From Fontimicrobium_A sp034506455 (lineage in GTDB: Bacteria; Zhuqueibacterota; Zhuqueibacteria; Residuimicrobiales; Krinioviventaceae), in NCBI GenBank assembly GCA_034506455.1, contig JAPDPN010000014.1:1-39398 (forward strand): a DNA stretch of 39,398 bases, given 5' to 3'. Under the pieces are notes generated by a model. It was not told where the DNA came from. It did not search any database and was given only the letters and a program-made list of their open reading frames with translations. Below are positions 1-8,047 of the stretch, piece after piece (the stretch's first letter is position 1; every line of letters begins with the position of its first letter). Position numbers and translations under genes: made by a program.

Positions 1-1484
1 CAGGTTTTTTCCGCCATCCGCAAGGAGACCGAACGCCAAAACAACAAGCTGGAAATGATCGCCTCGGAGAATTTCGTGAGTCCCGCCGTTTTGGAGGCAA
101 TGGGACAGGTGATGACCAACAAATATGCCGAAGGCTATCCTTCCCGCAGGTATTACGGCGGCTGCGAGTTTGTCGATGAGGTGGAAAACCTGGCGCGCGA
201 GCGGGCCTGCCGACTTTTCAAGGCCGATCATGCCAACGTGCAGCCCCATTCCGGCTCTCAAGCCAATATGGCGGCATATTTCAGCCTGATTCAATACGGA
301 GATAAAGTCCTGGGCATGGACTTGGCTCACGGCGGTCATTTGACTCACGGAAGCCCGGTCAACTTTTCCGGTCGCTTTTTTCAAATGGTGCATTACGGCG
401 TCAATCGCGACGGCTTTATTGACATGAACGAAGTGGAAAGGATCGCCGTCCGAGAACAGCCCAAACTGATTATTTGCGGTGCGAGCGCCTATGCGCGGGC
501 GATCGATTACGCCGCTTTTCGGCAGATCGCCGACCGCGTCGGAGCCAAACTGGTGGCCGACATCGCCCATCCGGCCGGTCTGATTGCCGCAGGATTGATT
601 CCCAGCCCGATTCCGCACTGCCACCTTGTGACCACAACGACGCACAAAACGCTGCGCGGACCGCGCGGCGGCATGATTCTCGTCGGCAAAGACGGTGAGA
701 ACGACCTGGGCCTTCTCAATCCCAAGGGCAAATTAAAACTATGGTCCGAGATCGTCGACTCTAACGTCTTTCCGGGATTCCAGGGCGGGCCGCTGATGCA
801 CGTCATTGCCGCCAAAGCCGTCGCCTTTCAAGAGGCGCTGCAGCCCGAGTTCGTCGAGTATCAAAAGCAGGTGATTGCCAACGCAAAGACTTTGGCGGCT
901 GCGTTGATGAATCGCGGTTATCACATCGTTTCCGGTGGCACCGATACGCATTTGATGTTGGTCGATCTGCGCACGCACAAACTGACCGGTAAGGAGGCGG
1001 AAAAAGCATTGGAAAAAGCCGGCATTACCGCCAATAAGAACATGGTGCCGTTCGACGACCAGAGCCCGTTCGTCACCAGCGGCATTCGCCTCGGGACTCC
1101 GGCTCTTACAACGCGCGGCATGCGGGAAGCGGAAATGGAGCTGATNNNNNNNNNNNNNNNNNNNNNNNNNNNNNNNNNNNNNNNNNNNNNNNNNNNNNNN
1201 NNNNNNNNNNNNNNNNNNNNNNNNNNNNNNNNNNNNNNNNNNNNNCCGGCATTACCGCCAATAAGAACATGGTGCCGTTCGACGACCAGAGCCCGTTCGT
1301 CACCAGCGGCATTCGCCTCGGGACTCCGGCTCTTACAACGCGCGGCATGCGGGAAGCGGAAATGGAGCTGATTGCCGAACTGATCGACCGTGTGCTGCTC
1401 AATATTACAAATGAATCCGTTCAGATAGAAGTCAAAGGACAAGTCGAGGAACTTTGCCGCAGGTTTCCTCTCTATCCGGTCTAA
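1..1484 (+). CDS. glyA: Serine hydroxymethyltransferase, 5'-partial and interrupted by an assembly gap
   Basis: PLP enzyme converting serine plus tetrahydrofolate to glycine plus methylene-THF; cytoplasmic one-carbon metabolism. The frame is open from base 1, and the family signature KLEMIASENFVS begins about 15 codons in, so only roughly ten N-terminal residues lie outside the window. The PLP-lysine motif TTTTHKTLRGPRGG is present with the lysine codon at 646-648. The run of N at 1146-1245 is followed by an exact copy of the 127 bp before it. Deleting 1146-1372 rejoins the frame and gives about 418 codons ending at 1484, the usual family length with a normal C-terminus. The apparent early stop and frame change are therefore assembly artefacts, not a broken gene. 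nrdR follows after 13 bp. Confidence 0.96.
1019..1145 (+). repeat. 127-bp duplication, copy 1 (assembly artefact)
   Basis: This stretch of glyA is identical to 1246-1372 on the other side of a 100-N gap. An identical overlap at two contig ends is what unmerged de Bruijn contigs look like after scaffolding with a fixed-size gap. Confidence 0.95.
1146..1245. other. Assembly gap of exactly 100 N
   Basis: One hundred unknown bases inside glyA. Because the flanks are identical 127-bp copies and glyA is full length once they are merged, the true gap is most likely minus 127 bp and no real sequence is missing. Confidence 0.97.
1246..1372 (+). repeat. 127-bp duplication, copy 2 (assembly artefact)
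   Basis: Exact copy of 1019-1145. Translation continues correctly from here into the normal SHMT C-terminus, which shows this copy and copy 1 are the same piece of genome. Confidence 0.95.
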
Positions 1485-1497
1485 GGTTGGTTCAATC

Positions 1498-1941
1498 ATG
1501 CGATGCCCGTTCTGCAATTTTCATGATTCCAAAGTGATCGATTCGCGGATGCGGGATGAGGGACGCTCGATCCGCAGACGGCGCGAGTGTCTGAAATGCG
1601 GCCGCCGTTTCACGACGCGCGAAACCGTTGATGAAATTCCGCTGTGGATCATCAAGCAGAACGGCACACGGGAAGAATTCAATCGCGCCAAACTCATTCG
1701 CGGAATACAGTTCGCCTGCACCAAGCGTCCGGTTTCGGCTGCAGCGATCGAAGAGCTCGCCTCGCGGGTGGAATATGCCATTCGCGACCGCGGCGCCGAC
1801 GAAATTCCCTCCAAAGAGATCGGCGAAATGGTAATGGAAGAGCTGAAAAAGCTGGATGAAGTGGCCTATGTTCGTTTTGCTTCGGTTTACCGTAAATTTC
1901 AGGCAAAAGAAGAGTTTTTGCACGAATTAAAAAAGCTGTAG
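1498..1941 (+). CDS. nrdR: Transcriptional repressor NrdR
   Basis: A 147-residue protein matching the NrdR family in length and layout. An N-terminal zinc ribbon has Cys3, Cys6, Cys31 and Cys34 (MRCPFC and ECLKCG) within an Arg-rich stretch, and an ATP-cone domain covers about residues 49-139. The family senses ATP/dATP and represses ribonucleotide reductase genes by binding paired NrdR boxes. No ribonucleotide reductase gene is in the window, so its targets lie elsewhere. It starts 13 bp after glyA, linking one-carbon/dTMP supply with dNTP control, and is probably co-transcribed with it. ATG is the only sensible start because the zinc ribbon begins at residue 3. Confidence 0.97.
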   Translation: MRCPFCNFHDSKVIDSRMRDEGRSIRRRRECLKCGRRFTTRETVDEIPLWIIKQNGTREEFNRAKLIRGIQFACTKRPVSAAAIEELASRVEYAIRDRGADEIPSKEIGEMVMEELKKLDEVAYVRFASVYRKFQAKEEFLHELKKL

Positions 1942-1981
1942 CTCTCGACTTTTCCGCAAACCTTTTTCTACGGAGAACAGC

Positions 1982-3319
1982 GTGGGATTCCTGAGTCGAA
2001 ACACCTTTCCAGGCGGTATTCACCCTCCCGAGTATAAACACTTGACGGAAAGGCTGCCGATAGAGCCTTGTCCGCCCCCGCCCTTCGTGGTCATTCCTGT
2101 CGTTCAGCACATCGGCGCTCCGGCGCGGCCGATCGTCGAAAAGGGCGCGCAAGTACGTCTCGGCGAACCCATCTGCGAAAGCGGCGGATTCGTTTCAGTG
2201 CCGTGCCATGCCTCGGTTTCGGGTACCGTCGAAGCCGTAGAGAACCGGCCGCATCCTTCGGGAACGCCGGTGCTCTCCATCGTCATTGCCAATGACGGAC
2301 AGAATACGCCGTATGCAGATTTCAGCCTTGAGAAAGACTATTTGGAGCTAGATGTAAAAGAAATGCGGCGGAGGATTCAGGCCGCCGGAATTGTCGGATT
2401 GGGAGGCGCCGCCTTTCCCACGCATGTCAAACTGAGTCCGCCGGCTGATAAAAAGATCGATACGCTCATTCTGAACGGCGCCGAGTGCGAGCCTTTTTTG
2501 ACTGCCGATCATCGGCTGATGCTCGAGCAGACGGAAAAGATTTTGCGCGGCATGCAGATCATGATGAAAGTTACGGGCGCCGCTACGGGCATTATCGGCA
2601 TCGAAAACAATAAAAAGGATGCTGCAGCCGCGTTGCGGAAAAAAGCGGCCGAATTGAGCCTTCCTTATCGAATCGTCACCCTGCCGGTTAAATACCCGCA
2701 AGGCGCGGAAAAGCAGTTGATCAAAGCGCTTGTTGACCGCCGCGTACCGGCAGGCGGGTTGCCGATGGATATCGGCTGCGTGGTTCAGAACGTCGGTACG
2801 GCTGTTGCCGTTTACGAGGCGGTGGCTATGAACCGACCGCTGACGGCCCGTGTGGTGACGGTAACCGGCTCGGGGGTTCGTCACCCGAAAAATTTGTTGG
2901 TGCCCCTGGGAACGCCGTTTGCGTTTCTGCTCGAGCAGTGCGGCGGCTTGACCGAAGATGCAGTCAAAGTCATCATGGGCGGCCCGATGATGGGCATCGC
3001 CCAGTCGTCCTTGGAGGCGCCGGTCATCAAGGGCACGTCGGGAGTTTTGGTGTTGACGGCCAAGGAGGCTGCGCCGCGACGGGAAAGCACCTGCATCTCC
3101 TGCGCCCACTGCATCGATGTCTGTCCCATGGGTTTGATGCCCAAAGTGTTGGGTCAGCTCGTCAAGCATGAGCGGTGGGAATCGGTTAAAGAGTACAATG
3201 TCCTCGACTGCATCGAATGCGGCTCGTGTGCGTTTGTCTGCCCGGCGCACATCAACTTGGTTCACCTCATCAAATATGGAAAATTTCGCGTCATTCAGCA
3301 GCAAAAAAAGGCAAGCTGA
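1982..3319 (+). CDS. rnfC: Rnf electron transport complex subunit RnfC (RsxC)
   Basis: Membrane-associated Rnf subunit that carries FMN/NADH sites and two [4Fe-4S] clusters and passes electrons between ferredoxin/RnfB and NAD. The 445 residues show the family's N-terminal sandwich region (FPGGIHPPEYK near residue 10), a nucleotide-binding core (GLGGAAFPTHVK, NGAECEPF), and two ferredoxin-type Cys motifs: Cys371/374/377/381 (CISCAHCIDVCP) and Cys410/413/416/420 (CIECGSCAFVCP). It lacks the long Ala/Lys-rich tail of some proteobacterial RsxC proteins. The start is GTG at 1982, preceded by GGAGA. It is the first gene of an rnfC-D-G-E-A run. Confidence 0.96.
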   Translation: MGFLSRNTFPGGIHPPEYKHLTERLPIEPCPPPPFVVIPVVQHIGAPARPIVEKGAQVRLGEPICESGGFVSVPCHASVSGTVEAVENRPHPSGTPVLSIVIANDGQNTPYADFSLEKDYLELDVKEMRRRIQAAGIVGLGGAAFPTHVKLSPPADKKIDTLILNGAECEPFLTADHRLMLEQTEKILRGMQIMMKVTGAATGIIGIENNKKDAAAALRKKAAELSLPYRIVTLPVKYPQGAEKQLIKALVDRRVPAGGLPMDIGCVVQNVGTAVAVYEAVAMNRPLTARVVTVTGSGVRHPKNLLVPLGTPFAFLLEQCGGLTEDAVKVIMGGPMMGIAQSSLEAPVIKGTSGVLVLTAKEAAPRRESTCISCAHCIDVCPMGLMPKVLGQLVKHERWESVKEYNVLDCIECGSCAFVCPAHINLVHLIKYGKFRVIQQQKKAS

Positions 3320-3339
3320 ATTCTAACGGACACAGAAAA

Positions 3340-4377
3340 ATGGACAAAAAGCTGCAGGTTACAAGCTCGCCGCACCTGAATTCGGGCGAATCGGTTGCCA
3401 AGATAATGTGGAGCGTGGTCCTGGCGCTGCTTCCCGCCGCGGCCGGTGCCGTTTATTTTTTCGGGGTGCGGGCGTTTTGGATCATGGCGATTGCGGTGAT
3501 CTCGGCCGTCGTTACCGAGGCGATTTTGCAAAAGCTGTTGAAAAAGCCGATCGCCGTTGCGGACGGCAGCGCCGTCGTGACCGGCATTCTGCTGGCATTC
3601 AACGTGCCGGTCCAGACGCCGCTTTGGATCCCGGCGATCGGATCGTTTTTCGCCATCGCCGTCGGCAAGATGGCCTTTGGAGGCTTGGGCCACAATCCGA
3701 TGAACCCGGCGCTGCTCGGCCGTGCTTTTCTCCTGGCCTCCTGGCCGACGCATATGACGATTTTCGACCGCTCGGCGCCGTTAGGCGGCACCGTCTCCGG
3801 CATTGATGTGATGACGGGAGCTACTCCCCTGAACGTTCTGAAGAGCTGCCGCGCCGTTTTGGCGCACCCTGAGGCCTACACTCCCGAGCAGAAAACTGCG
3901 GCAGCGGAAACGCTCGGCAAGCTGTATGATTCTCTCGACAAGCTGTTCATCGGGCGGGTCGGCGGCTGTATCGGTGAGACTTCGGTTCTGCTGTTGCTGG
4001 CCGGAGCGGCCTTTCTCATGTATCGCCGTTATATCGGCTGGAAAATTCCCTTCTCGTATATTGGGACGGTCGCGCTGCTGACCTGGATGTTCGGCGGCGC
4101 GGAGGGCCTGTTTACCGGCAATCCTCTTTTTCATGTTCTCTCCGGCGGATTGATTCTCGGCGCTTTTTTTATGGCCACGGACATGGTCACCTCGCCGGTT
4201 ACCTTTGCCGGGCGCATCTATTTCGGCATCGGCTGCGGCGTCATTACGGTGATTATCCGCCTCATCGGCGGTTATCCGGAAGGCGTTTCCTATTCCATTT
4301 TATTGATGAACCTTGTCACTCCTCTTTTAGATCGAATGACGCGGCCCAAGGTTTTCGGCGGGAGGAAAGAGCGATGA
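3340..4377 (+). CDS. rnfD: Rnf complex subunit RnfD (RsxD)
   Basis: Integral membrane Rnf subunit of 345 residues with several hydrophobic segments, homologous to NqrB and carrying covalently bound FMN. The candidate flavinylation site is the Thr of TGATPL, about Thr162; other family marks include GHNPMNPALLGRAFLL and the C-terminal ATDMVTSPVT. The frame is open from further upstream inside rnfC, but I place the start at ATG 3340 because MDKKLQVTSSPH matches family N-termini and it lies 20 bp after the rnfC stop. The ribosome site is weak. Its 3' end overlaps rnfG by ATGA, which suggests translational coupling. Confidence 0.95.
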   Translation: MDKKLQVTSSPHLNSGESVAKIMWSVVLALLPAAAGAVYFFGVRAFWIMAIAVISAVVTEAILQKLLKKPIAVADGSAVVTGILLAFNVPVQTPLWIPAIGSFFAIAVGKMAFGGLGHNPMNPALLGRAFLLASWPTHMTIFDRSAPLGGTVSGIDVMTGATPLNVLKSCRAVLAHPEAYTPEQKTAAAETLGKLYDSLDKLFIGRVGGCIGETSVLLLLAGAAFLMYRRYIGWKIPFSYIGTVALLTWMFGGAEGLFTGNPLFHVLSGGLILGAFFMATDMVTSPVTFAGRIYFGIGCGVITVIIRLIGGYPEGVSYSILLMNLVTPLLDRMTRPKVFGGRKER

Positions 4378-4946
4378 AGGAGATCCTCAAGCTCGGCGCA
4401 TTGCTTATGGTGGTTTGTGCGGTCGCGGCTGCAGCTCTGGCAGGCATCTATTCCGTTACCAAACCCAAGATCGATCTGCAGAAACAGCTCGAACTTCAAC
4501 AGGCTTTGAGCGCTGCCATTCCCGGCGCGGCGCCGGATGCCGTTTTCCCGGTCGAAAAAGACGGCAAGATTCTTTATTACGAAGGCTATCGCGCCGCCGA
4601 TAAACGGGAGCTGGTCGGCTATGCGCTCATCGGCCAATGGCCGGGTTATTCGAGCGACGTAAAGACGCTTGTCGGCATCGATACGAGCGGCACGATCATT
4701 GGCATTAAGGTTCTGGAACAGAAAGAAACACCGGGTCTGGGTACGCGGATTGAAGAGATCAAGTACGGCGAGACCGATGCCTGGTTTCAGCGTCAATTTC
4801 TCGGCAAAGCAGCCGAAACCGTAGCTGTGGATAAGGACGGCGGAGAGATTCAGAGCATTACCGGTGCAACCATCACATCGCGGGCGGTGACAAAATCGAT
4901 TGTATCGGCTTTCAACGAGTTAAAAAAAGCCAAGGCCGCTGAATAA
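4374..4946 (+). CDS. rnfG: Rnf complex subunit RnfG (RsxG), FMN-binding
   Basis: A 190-residue, mostly periplasmic subunit anchored by one N-terminal membrane helix (about residues 8-27) and carrying an FMN_bind domain. FMN is expected on the Thr of the SITGAT motif, about Thr166, within the family pattern S/T-G-A-T. Supporting segments are GYSSDVKTLVGID and EQKETPGLGTRI, typical of RnfG and NqrC. The start ATG overlaps the rnfD stop. Together with RnfD it forms the flavin relay of the complex. Confidence 0.95.
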   Translation: MKEILKLGALLMVVCAVAAAALAGIYSVTKPKIDLQKQLELQQALSAAIPGAAPDAVFPVEKDGKILYYEGYRAADKRELVGYALIGQWPGYSSDVKTLVGIDTSGTIIGIKVLEQKETPGLGTRIEEIKYGETDAWFQRQFLGKAAETVAVDKDGGEIQSITGATITSRAVTKSIVSAFNELKKAKAAE

Positions 4947-4969
4947 TTCCGGCAAAGACAGAGGGAAGC

Positions 4970-5572
4970 ATGTCGGCGTTGAAGGAATTCACCAAAGGTC
5001 TCTACAAAGAGAACCCCATCTTTCGACAGATGCTCGGTTGTTGTCCGATGCTCGCCACCAGCGGCTCGGTGGAAAGCGGCTTGGGCATGGGCGTGGCGGC
5101 GACTTTTGTGCTCATCTGTTCGAACGTTATCATTTCGCTTATTCGGGCCATTGTCCCGAAAAAGATCCGCATTCCGATTTACATTGTGGTGATCGCTACG
5201 TTCGTCACGATTGTCGATTTGGCGATGGCCGGATTCCTCCCCGCGTTGCACAAAACGCTCGGCATCTTTGTGCCGTTGATCGTCGTCAACTGCATCATTC
5301 TCGGCCGCGCCGAAGCGTTTGCCGGTAAAAATTCCGTCGGCCTGGCGTTTCTCGATGGACTTGGCATGGGATTGGGTTTCATGCTGGCGCTTTTCATCTT
5401 GGGAACCATTCGGGAAATTTTGGGTAACGGCACTTTTATGGGCATTCCGGTGATGAGCAGCTCTTTTGAACCGGTCCTTTTGATGGTGCTGCCTCCCGGT
5501 GCCTTTTTGGTTATCGGCTTTCTGTTGGGTTTTTTCAATTGGATTGAACGCAGGCGCACCGCGCGCGGTTAG
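4970..5572 (+). CDS. rnfE: Rnf complex subunit RnfE (RsxE)
   Basis: A 200-residue membrane protein with about six helices, homologous to NqrD. Together with RnfA it forms the membrane core and shares an Fe-S site. Conserved cysteines occur in LGCCPML (Cys24/25) and NCIILG (Cys108). The N-terminal FTKGLYKENPIFRQMLG stretch is characteristic of the family. It starts 23 bp after rnfG with GAGGGAA as ribosome site and ends 8 bp before rnfA. Confidence 0.96.
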   Translation: MSALKEFTKGLYKENPIFRQMLGCCPMLATSGSVESGLGMGVAATFVLICSNVIISLIRAIVPKKIRIPIYIVVIATFVTIVDLAMAGFLPALHKTLGIFVPLIVVNCIILGRAEAFAGKNSVGLAFLDGLGMGLGFMLALFILGTIREILGNGTFMGIPVMSSSFEPVLLMVLPPGAFLVIGFLLGFFNWIERRRTARG

Positions 5573-5580
5573 GAGACCCC

Positions 5581-6216
5581 ATGGAACTGCAAAATTTGCT
5601 CGTCATTGCCGTCGGCGCCATCTTTATCAATAATTTTGTCTTTTCGCGTTTTCTCGGCATCTGTCCTTATATCGGCGTATCGCGCAATCTCGACTCGGCA
5701 GTCGGCATGGGCGCGGCGGTGACTTTTGTGTTGACCATGGCCTCGGCAGTAACCTATGTGCTCAACCATTATCTGCTGGCGCCGACGCAGGAAAATTTAT
5801 TCTTTTTGATCCTTTCCCTTTCGCAGCCGCCCGACCTGACCTTTTTGCGCACTATTGTCTTTATTCTTGTGATCGCCTCCCTTGTGCAGTTTGTCGAAAT
5901 GGTCATTCAAAAGAGCAGTCCGTCGCTGTATAAAGCGCTCGGTATCTATCTACCCTTGATTACCACCAACTGCATCATTCTCGGCGTCGCGATTTTGAAT
6001 GTGACCCAGTCCTATACGTTCATCGAGAGCATCATCCACGGCATTTCTGCGGGCGCCGGGTTTACCTTGGCGCTGATTTTGATGGCCGGAATTCGGGAAA
6101 AGCTCGAGCTCGCCGACGTTCCGCAATCGCTGCGGGGCGTTCCTATTGCTTTCATCATGGCCGGACTAATGGCTATTGCTTTTCTCGGCTTTTCCGGTCT
6201 GAAGCTGGTTCCGTAA
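5581..6216 (+). CDS. rnfA: Rnf complex subunit RnfA (RsxA)
   Basis: A 211-residue membrane protein with about six helices, homologous to NqrE and partner of RnfE. The conserved cysteine pair is at Cys28 (FLGICPYIG) and Cys131 (NCIILG), matching the Fe-S ligand positions in this protein pair. INNFVFSRFLG near the N-terminus is a family signature. The ribosome site is AGGAG just upstream. In most bacterial operons rnfB is next to this gene or heads the operon. Here tatC follows after 25 bp and no rnfB is seen anywhere in the window. Confidence 0.96.
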   Translation: MELQNLLVIAVGAIFINNFVFSRFLGICPYIGVSRNLDSAVGMGAAVTFVLTMASAVTYVLNHYLLAPTQENLFFLILSLSQPPDLTFLRTIVFILVIASLVQFVEMVIQKSSPSLYKALGIYLPLITTNCIILGVAILNVTQSYTFIESIIHGISAGAGFTLALILMAGIREKLELADVPQSLRGVPIAFIMAGLMAIAFLGFSGLKLVP

Positions 6217-6241
6217 AATGTGTTGAGGTTTTAATACACCC

Positions 6242-7030
6242 ATGACAGAAGTTGAAGACAAGATCGAGCAGGAAAAGGACGAACAGCCGAAACGACGCAA
6301 AAAGAAAACGATCGACGAAAAACGGATGTCCTTTTGGGAACACCTCGAGGAGCTGCGCTGGACGATCATCCGCAGCTTGATCGGCATTTTCATCGGCATG
6401 ATCATCTGCTTCATTTTCCAAAAGCAGGTCATCGACTTTTTACGCGCTCCGGCGCCCGAAGATTTAAAGCTGATCTACCTTTCTCTGCCCGAGGGCTTTG
6501 TCATTTACATCAAAGTCGCCATGTTCGGCGGCTTGATCATTGCGCTGCCCTACGTAGTCTATGAGTTCTGGAAGTTCATTGTGCCGGGATTGTTGGAAAA
6601 AGAACGCAAGCTGGTGCCGCCCATTGCCTTTGCAACCGTGCTCTGCTTTCTAGCGGGCGGTGCTTTTGCCTATTATATCATGATCCCGTTTGCCATCAAG
6701 TTTCTGCTCAGCTTTCAGACCGACTATCTCAGCGCCATGATCACCATCGGCAAGTATCTCGGCTTTGTCGTGACTATGATCCTGGCATTCGGCGTGGTCT
6801 TTGAGCTGCCGGTATTGTCCTTTTTGCTTTCAAAAATGGGGTTGTTGACGCCCGGCTTTATGCGTGAGTATCGCCGCTATGCCTATGTGCTGATCTTTAT
6901 CCTCGGCGCCCTGCTGACGCCGCCGGACGTCATGTCGCAGCTGATGCTTGCCATTCCCCTGCTTGTCCTTTATGAGATCAGTATTTTTGTTTCTGCCCTG
7001 GTGGTGCGCAGGCGTCCCAAAGAAGACTGA
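6242..7030 (+). CDS. tatC: Sec-independent protein translocase TatC
   Basis: The six-helix inner-membrane receptor that binds twin-arginine signal peptides and exports folded proteins with TatA/TatB. The 262 residues contain the hallmark SFWEHLEELRW motif (about residue 31 on), the family loop YEFWKFIVPGLL, and the late motif LGALLTPPDVMSQLMLAIPL. A charged, Lys/Glu-rich extension of about 28 residues precedes the first motif, longer than in many TatC proteins. No tatA/tatB lies alongside. A predicted Tat substrate is the sulfatase at 33647. It follows rnfA by 25 bp and may share its transcript. Confidence 0.96.
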   Translation: MTEVEDKIEQEKDEQPKRRKKKTIDEKRMSFWEHLEELRWTIIRSLIGIFIGMIICFIFQKQVIDFLRAPAPEDLKLIYLSLPEGFVIYIKVAMFGGLIIALPYVVYEFWKFIVPGLLEKERKLVPPIAFATVLCFLAGGAFAYYIMIPFAIKFLLSFQTDYLSAMITIGKYLGFVVTMILAFGVVFELPVLSFLLSKMGLLTPGFMREYRRYAYVLIFILGALLTPPDVMSQLMLAIPLLVLYEISIFVSALVVRRRPKED

Positions 7031-7041
7031 GAACGATCTCT

Positions 7042-7938
7042 ATGGATTTTTCTTCTCCCCATACCCCCTCTGATCAGCGCGGATTTGTCGACTTACATCT
7101 GCATTCGGTTTATTCGGACGGCCTTTTGACACCCAAACAAATCATCGAGGAAGCACAGCGGCGCGGACTTAAAGCGGTTTCCATTACCGACCATGACGCG
7201 GTCGCCGGTGTCGAGGAAGCCCTTACCTTCGGTTCGCTTTTAGGGGTGGAAGTCATTCCCGGAATTGAGATCAGCGTGCTGCATCAAGGGGTGGAAATCC
7301 ATCTTTTGGGGTATTATATCGACAGCAGCAGCGCGGCGATTGCCGGTTACATTGAGCTTTTGGCAGAGTCGCGGCGGGAACGGGCGCAAAAGATCGTCCA
7401 AGCGCTTGAAAAAGAGGGGATCAATATCGCTTATGAAATGGTGCTGCAAAAGGCGAACGGGGCGCCGATAGGCCGGCCGCACATTGCCCAGGTGATGGTG
7501 GAAGAGGGGTATGTTTTTTCGGTCTATGAGGCATTCCAAAAATATTTGGGAGAAAATCGTTCAGGCGACATACCCAAGTTCAGTCTCTCGCTTCGGCATG
7601 CCGTCGAGATCATCAAAGACGCAGGGGGATTGGTGTTTTGGGCGCATCCCGCAACAACCCCCGTTCCGGAAGAGCTCCTGCCCCTTTTACTCGCCTGCGG
7701 TTTGGACGGCATCGAGGTAATTCATCCCAAACACCCGCCGGAAAAGCAGGCGCAATTTGCCGATTGGGCCAAGCGCTTTCGACTGCTGCAGTCGGGCGGT
7801 TCCGACTGCCACGGCGGCCGCGAGGGGAACCTCATGCTGGGTACGATGAAGGTGCCCGAATCTCTTTTTACTCAAATCAAAGAAAGAGCTGTTTCAACAG
7901 GCCGAATGCAGCCGCCGCCTCGGCAGCCGGCGGGGTGA
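7042..7938 (+). CDS. PHP-domain metal-dependent phosphoesterase (RNase AM / nucleoside bisphosphate phosphatase-like)
   Basis: A 298-residue single-domain PHP protein. Metal-site residues are visible: His19 and His21 and Asp26 (DLHLHSVYSDG), Asp50/His51/Asp52 (ITDHD), Glu in PGIEIS, His in IHLLGYY, His202 (FWAHPA), and Asp255/His257 (SDCHG). Size and motif order match the YciV/RNase AM group, which cleaves 3',5'-nucleotide bisphosphates or trims RNA 5' ends, but the substrate cannot be fixed from sequence. It starts 11 bp after tatC, so it is probably in the same operon. The C-terminal tail is Pro/Arg-rich and unlikely to be catalytic. Confidence 0.88.
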   Translation: MDFSSPHTPSDQRGFVDLHLHSVYSDGLLTPKQIIEEAQRRGLKAVSITDHDAVAGVEEALTFGSLLGVEVIPGIEISVLHQGVEIHLLGYYIDSSSAAIAGYIELLAESRRERAQKIVQALEKEGINIAYEMVLQKANGAPIGRPHIAQVMVEEGYVFSVYEAFQKYLGENRSGDIPKFSLSLRHAVEIIKDAGGLVFWAHPATTPVPEELLPLLLACGLDGIEVIHPKHPPEKQAQFADWAKRFRLLQSGGSDCHGGREGNLMLGTMKVPESLFTQIKERAVSTGRMQPPPRQPAG

Positions 7939-8047
7939 AAAATTACTCTGTGTAAGATGTTCCGGAATTTGTGACTGTATGGGGCGAAGCGAATGCATTT
8001 TCGGCATATTTTTAATCTGAGGGGCACACCGGAAAACCTGAGGAAAG

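Noticed and set aside
1019..1372. Tandem duplication or transposon target duplication in glyA
   Set aside because: The copies are exact, both gaps in the window share the same 127-bp and 100-N sizes, and the gene is normal once merged; no transposase or terminal inverted repeat is present.
3217..3339. Upstream extension of rnfD into rnfC
   Set aside because: The frame is open but overlaps the Cys motif of rnfC and gives residues unlike RnfD; ATG 3340 fits family N-termini.
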